Shown: piece by piece, positions 61,620-64,000 of the stretch
Numbering within the stretch: the stretch's first letter is position 1
Layout: each line of letters begins with the position of its first letter
Source: Pseudomonas bubulae
Lineage (GTDB): Bacteria; Pseudomonadota; Gammaproteobacteria; Pseudomonadales; Pseudomonadaceae
Length of the DNA stretch: 64,000 nt
Direction: 5' to 3'
Assembly (NCBI RefSeq): GCF_037023725.1
Contig: NZ_CP146077.1
Coordinates: 3,509,001-3,573,000, forward strand
Program-made: the position numbers and the translations under genes
Notes under the pieces: generated by a model
The model's input: only the letters and a program-made list of their open reading frames with translations
What the model was told of the DNA's origin: nothing
Databases searched by the model: none

Positions 61620-62102
61620 TCAATCAAAGGCACCATTGAGAATCTCATAAACCAACCCGGTGGCAATGGAGACCAGAATCAACTCCGTGCCCACCTGCTG
61701 CCATTCGTACCCCTCGTAATGAGGCAGCCTGCTGGCCAGTCGGCCATCCAGCTTTTTGGCAATACCCGGCGGCAGCGGCTTGCCCCGCGCCAGATTCTTC
61801 TGGATGCCGGGCGGCAGCGCCTGGCTTCGGCTCCAGTAATCTCTATGCCCGTGAATGATTTCAAGCGTGGCTGCACGATTGATACTCGGGCCATGCGCCC
61901 TGTCGTCACCGCCTGACTTTTTACCTTTATTGCCCTGGCCACCTTGCTTGCCATGATTTTGGTCATAGTGCTGACCGCCTTTGTCATTGCCTTTACCGTT
62001 CCCGTTACCGTTACCGTTACCTGGATCGGCCGAGGCAGTGACCGGGCCACAAACAAGCGCAACACACGTAATGGCTGTAATCAGTGAACGAGGCGTTAAC
62101 AT
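61620..62102 (-). CDS. CigR-like exported protein
   Basis: The 160-residue protein has a signal peptide (ending A-S-A). A low-complexity Gly-Asn-Lys region follows (PGNGNGNGNGKGNDKGG), and the conserved C-terminal block reads LPPGIQKNLARGKPLPPGIA with a final hydrophobic stretch (ELILVSIATGLVYEIL). This matches the CigR/RcnB-like anti-virulence regulator family. Function in Pseudomonas is unknown; location in the periplasm or inner membrane is inferred. Confidence 0.78.
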   Translation of the reverse strand: MLTPRSLITAITCVALVCGPVTASADPGNGNGNGNGKGNDKGGQHYDQNHGKQGGQGNKGKKSGGDDRAHGPSINRAATLEIIHGHRDYWSRSQALPPGIQKNLARGKPLPPGIAKKLDGRLASRLPHYEGYEWQQVGTELILVSIATGLVYEILNGAFD

Positions 62103-62189
62103 GGTCGAGGACTCAGAATAAGGGTGGTCCTCTGACTATAGACGACAGCTTAAGTTCGTCAGGGCATCAAGCTGCCACCCAGTGCTGCT

Positions 62190-62702
62190 TCAGCTCTGCT
62201 CAGGTGCGAACCAGGCCATGGTGATATCCGCGATCAGACTGCCATCGGGTAGGCGTATACGCTTTTCAAGACGACCTTCTTCCACAAAGCCGAACTTCAG
62301 ATAAAGGTGCCTCGCACGGCGATTGACCTCACGCACCCGCAGTTCGACTTTCACCAGCCCCGGGCGATCCCCGGCCCACTGCAACAAGCGCGTCATCAAC
62401 ACATGGCCGATACCCTGCCCCACATAGTCGGGATGCACAACGATAGTCAGGCTCATAACGTGCTTAAAGGCCTCAAGCCCCATTGGCTCAAGCAAAGCAT
62501 GCCCGACAATCTGGTCATTCCATTCAACCACCAGGTAAAGGCCATCATCCTTCAGGGCAAGAATTTTTCGCTCAAAGGCTGCAGTGTTAAACTCACCTGG
62601 CCGCGAGACAAGCAAACCGGGGGTTTTGGCCGTTTCACGCTCGGCATTGCAGAGCTGCGTCGCATCCGTTAGTTGCGCATGACGAATGACCAGGTTTTCC
62701 AA
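62190..62702 (-). CDS. GNAT family N-acetyltransferase
   Basis: The 170-residue enzyme has the GNAT core LTIVVHPDYVGQGIGHVLMT and RARHLYLKFGFVEEGRLEKR, the latter typical of ribosomal-protein-type or phosphinothricin-like acetyltransferases. The TTG at 62702 is preferred because AGGGAG lies 7 nt upstream and the domain begins there. A longer frame from 62762, also starting with TTG, lacks a ribosome site. Confidence 0.8.
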   Translation of the reverse strand: MENLVIRHAQLTDATQLCNAERETAKTPGLLVSRPGEFNTAAFERKILALKDDGLYLVVEWNDQIVGHALLEPMGLEAFKHVMSLTIVVHPDYVGQGIGHVLMTRLLQWAGDRPGLVKVELRVREVNRRARHLYLKFGFVEEGRLEKRIRLPDGSLIADITMAWFAPEQS

Positions 62703-63098
62703 GCGATAGCTCCCTATAAACTGTTCTGAGTAGGTCAACTGCTTGCGCTCGAAAACACGCAATTCCTGATTAACTTACGCACCCTTACAGCGCACACAAA
62801 TCTGCGCGGTCTGCATTTCCCTCCGCCCTCAGCCCTTCAAGCAATAACTGTTCCCGTTGATCAATCCTCGTAGAGCAAGGCGTTCTTGCGATGTGTTTTG
62901 TAGCACTCCCGTGGTACAAACAGCAGTAATACGTGACATTGAATACCCTGACGCGTCAGGCATTGAGCGAGCTTCTGGCACATCACGCCTGGACTATTGG
63001 TAAAAGCCACGAGGCGAGGTGTTCAATTGCATTGCCCCGAGCTGAAATTGGCCATGCTTGGTACATAGGCCTACTGATCCACCTTGAAGGTGCACCCC
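62703..63098. other. Intergenic region between GNAT and cho-like genes
   Basis: I see no supported gene in this stretch. It should hold the divergent promoters of the GNAT gene and the Cho-type nuclease. The one notable element is the palindrome CCTGACGCGTCAGG at 62947-62960. Overlapping open frames here lack ribosome sites and family motifs. Confidence 0.5.
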
Positions 63099-63935
63099 AT
63101 GCCCGCCCCTACTGCTCGCCCCGACCTTGTTTATACATACCCGATCCACCTGCGCGCTCAGGTCGAGGCCGCCCCGCGAGCACCCGGGGTGTATTTCTTT
63201 TACGCTGCTGGCGAGTCCATGCCGCTCTATATCGGTAAAAGCATCGATATACGCAGCCGACTGCTTTCCCACCTGCGCGCACCGGAAGAAGCCCGAATGC
63301 TGCGCCAGACACAACGGATCGAATACCAGCAAACCGCAGGAGAAATCGGCGCCCTGCTGTTGGAGTCCCGCCTGATCAAAGAACTGCAACCCTTGAAGAA
63401 CAAGCGACTTCGTCGTCAACAGCGTCTGTGCTCATTGCGGATTGTCGACGGGGTACTGGAAATCATCGACACCACCACCATCTGCGACGGGCCACAGTTG
63501 TACGGGCTTTTCCGTAACCGGCGGATGGCCACCGAAGCCCTGATGCAGATTGCGGACGAGCACCGGCTCTGCCACACCCTGCTGGGCCTGGATAAATCAA
63601 CGGGACGGGGCTGCTTTCGGGCTCAGATAGGCAAGTGCGCCGGTGCCTGCAAAGGGGCAGAAAGCCATAAGGCGCATACCCAACGCTTGTTGAGTGCCTT
63701 GGAACGCTGGGCCGTGCATCACTGGCCCTATCCAGGCGCAATCGCATTGCACGAGCAGCATGGCGAGATCGAGGAGTACCACGTCGTGGACAGCTGGCGC
63801 TATATCGGCACCTATACCTGCGAGTCTGAAGCCAGACTGGCCCCCAGACTGACAGGGCAGGCATTCGATGCCGACTGCTACAAAATTCTGGTGCGGCCCG
63901 TCTTGCTCGAGAGCACGGCAATCATCATGCTTTGA
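63099..63935 (+). CDS. cho: Cho-type GIY-YIG excision nuclease
   Basis: The 278-residue protein has the GIY-YIG domain (APGVYFFYAAGESMPLYIGK then SIDIRSRLLSHLRAPEEARM, EIGALLLESRLIKELQPLKN) and a UvrC-homology region with Cys residues (GRGCFRAQIGKCAGACKGAE). It matches E. coli Cho, which makes the 3' incision in UvrABC repair and belongs to the SOS regulon there. ATG 63099 has AAGG 8 nt upstream; TTG 63084 is an alternative. I found no clear LexA box. Confidence 0.87.
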   Translation: MPAPTARPDLVYTYPIHLRAQVEAAPRAPGVYFFYAAGESMPLYIGKSIDIRSRLLSHLRAPEEARMLRQTQRIEYQQTAGEIGALLLESRLIKELQPLKNKRLRRQQRLCSLRIVDGVLEIIDTTTICDGPQLYGLFRNRRMATEALMQIADEHRLCHTLLGLDKSTGRGCFRAQIGKCAGACKGAESHKAHTQRLLSALERWAVHHWPYPGAIALHEQHGEIEEYHVVDSWRYIGTYTCESEARLAPRLTGQAFDADCYKILVRPVLLESTAIIML

Positions 63936-64000
63936 TTGCGAACGTGCCGATCCAGGATAACTGCCTCGAGCTTTTTGACTGCCTTAATGTGCCGCTGAAT

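Overview
The window is chromosomal DNA from a Pseudomonas, most likely of the P. fluorescens lineage. The basis is the GC-rich third-position coding style, the Pseudomonas-type REP palindromes (core GTGGGAGCGAGCCTGCTCG), the dense LysR/GNAT/MFS content, the periplasmic broad-spectrum racemase, and the nik, ars and FecI/FecR/TonB modules. There is no phage, IS element, integrase, CRISPR array or rRNA. One tRNA, tRNA-Gln(UUG), is present near the right end.

Layout. 0-2.4 kb: a minus-strand run of methyltransferase, GFA protein, a shortened DUF2867-like gene and two GNAT acetyltransferases. 2.5-6.3 kb: FAD-linked D-2-hydroxyacid dehydrogenase, LysR regulator and MFS transporter. 6.3-13 kb: luciferase-like oxidoreductase plus GST divergent from a LysR gene, a P-loop kinase-like protein, a repetitive collagen-like lipoprotein, and an SDR divergent from another LysR gene. 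13-17 kb: trmK, then arsR-arsB-arsC-arsH. 17-20.5 kb: azlCD, DUF2834, a MmyB-type XRE regulator, a VOC protein and an EamA protein. 20.6-21.9 kb: periplasmic racemase. 22-26 kb: ECF sigma, anti-sigma and STN-TonB receptor, with Fur-like palindromes. 26-31.5 kb: nikR divergent from nikABCDE, with a good NikR operator between them.

31.6-38.7 kb is an amide/peptide scavenging neighbourhood. Two PotF-like binding proteins without any ABC permease or ATPase surround a nitrilase-fold amidase, a LuxR regulator, a secreted M20 dipeptidase and a DmpA-type peptidase.

38.9-56.6 kb is the most distinctive part. It is a catabolic cluster on two divergent arms whose parts match bacterial steroid (testosterone/bile-acid) degradation. 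The minus arm holds a FadD3-like CoA ligase, a KshB-like reductase, a 3beta/17beta-HSD-like SDR, two KstD-type flavoproteins, an HsaA-like monooxygenase, an exported amidase and an aldehyde dehydrogenase. The plus arm holds a flavin reductase with an extra winged-helix-like domain, a 7alpha-HSD-like SDR, the hydratase/acetaldehyde dehydrogenase/aldolase trio for 2-hydroxypenta-2,4-dienoate, and an MFS transporter. The ring oxygenase KshA, the extradiol dioxygenase (HsaC/TesB), the C-C hydrolase (HsaD/TesD) and any dedicated regulator are absent from the window. The pathway must therefore be completed elsewhere or act on a different polycyclic substrate.

56.5-64 kb returns to housekeeping content: nitronate monooxygenase, two L,D-transpeptidase-type genes, two GNAT genes, tRNA-Gln, a CigR-like protein and a Cho-type GIY-YIG nuclease. 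All functional calls come from reading motifs and recalling families; no database search was run.
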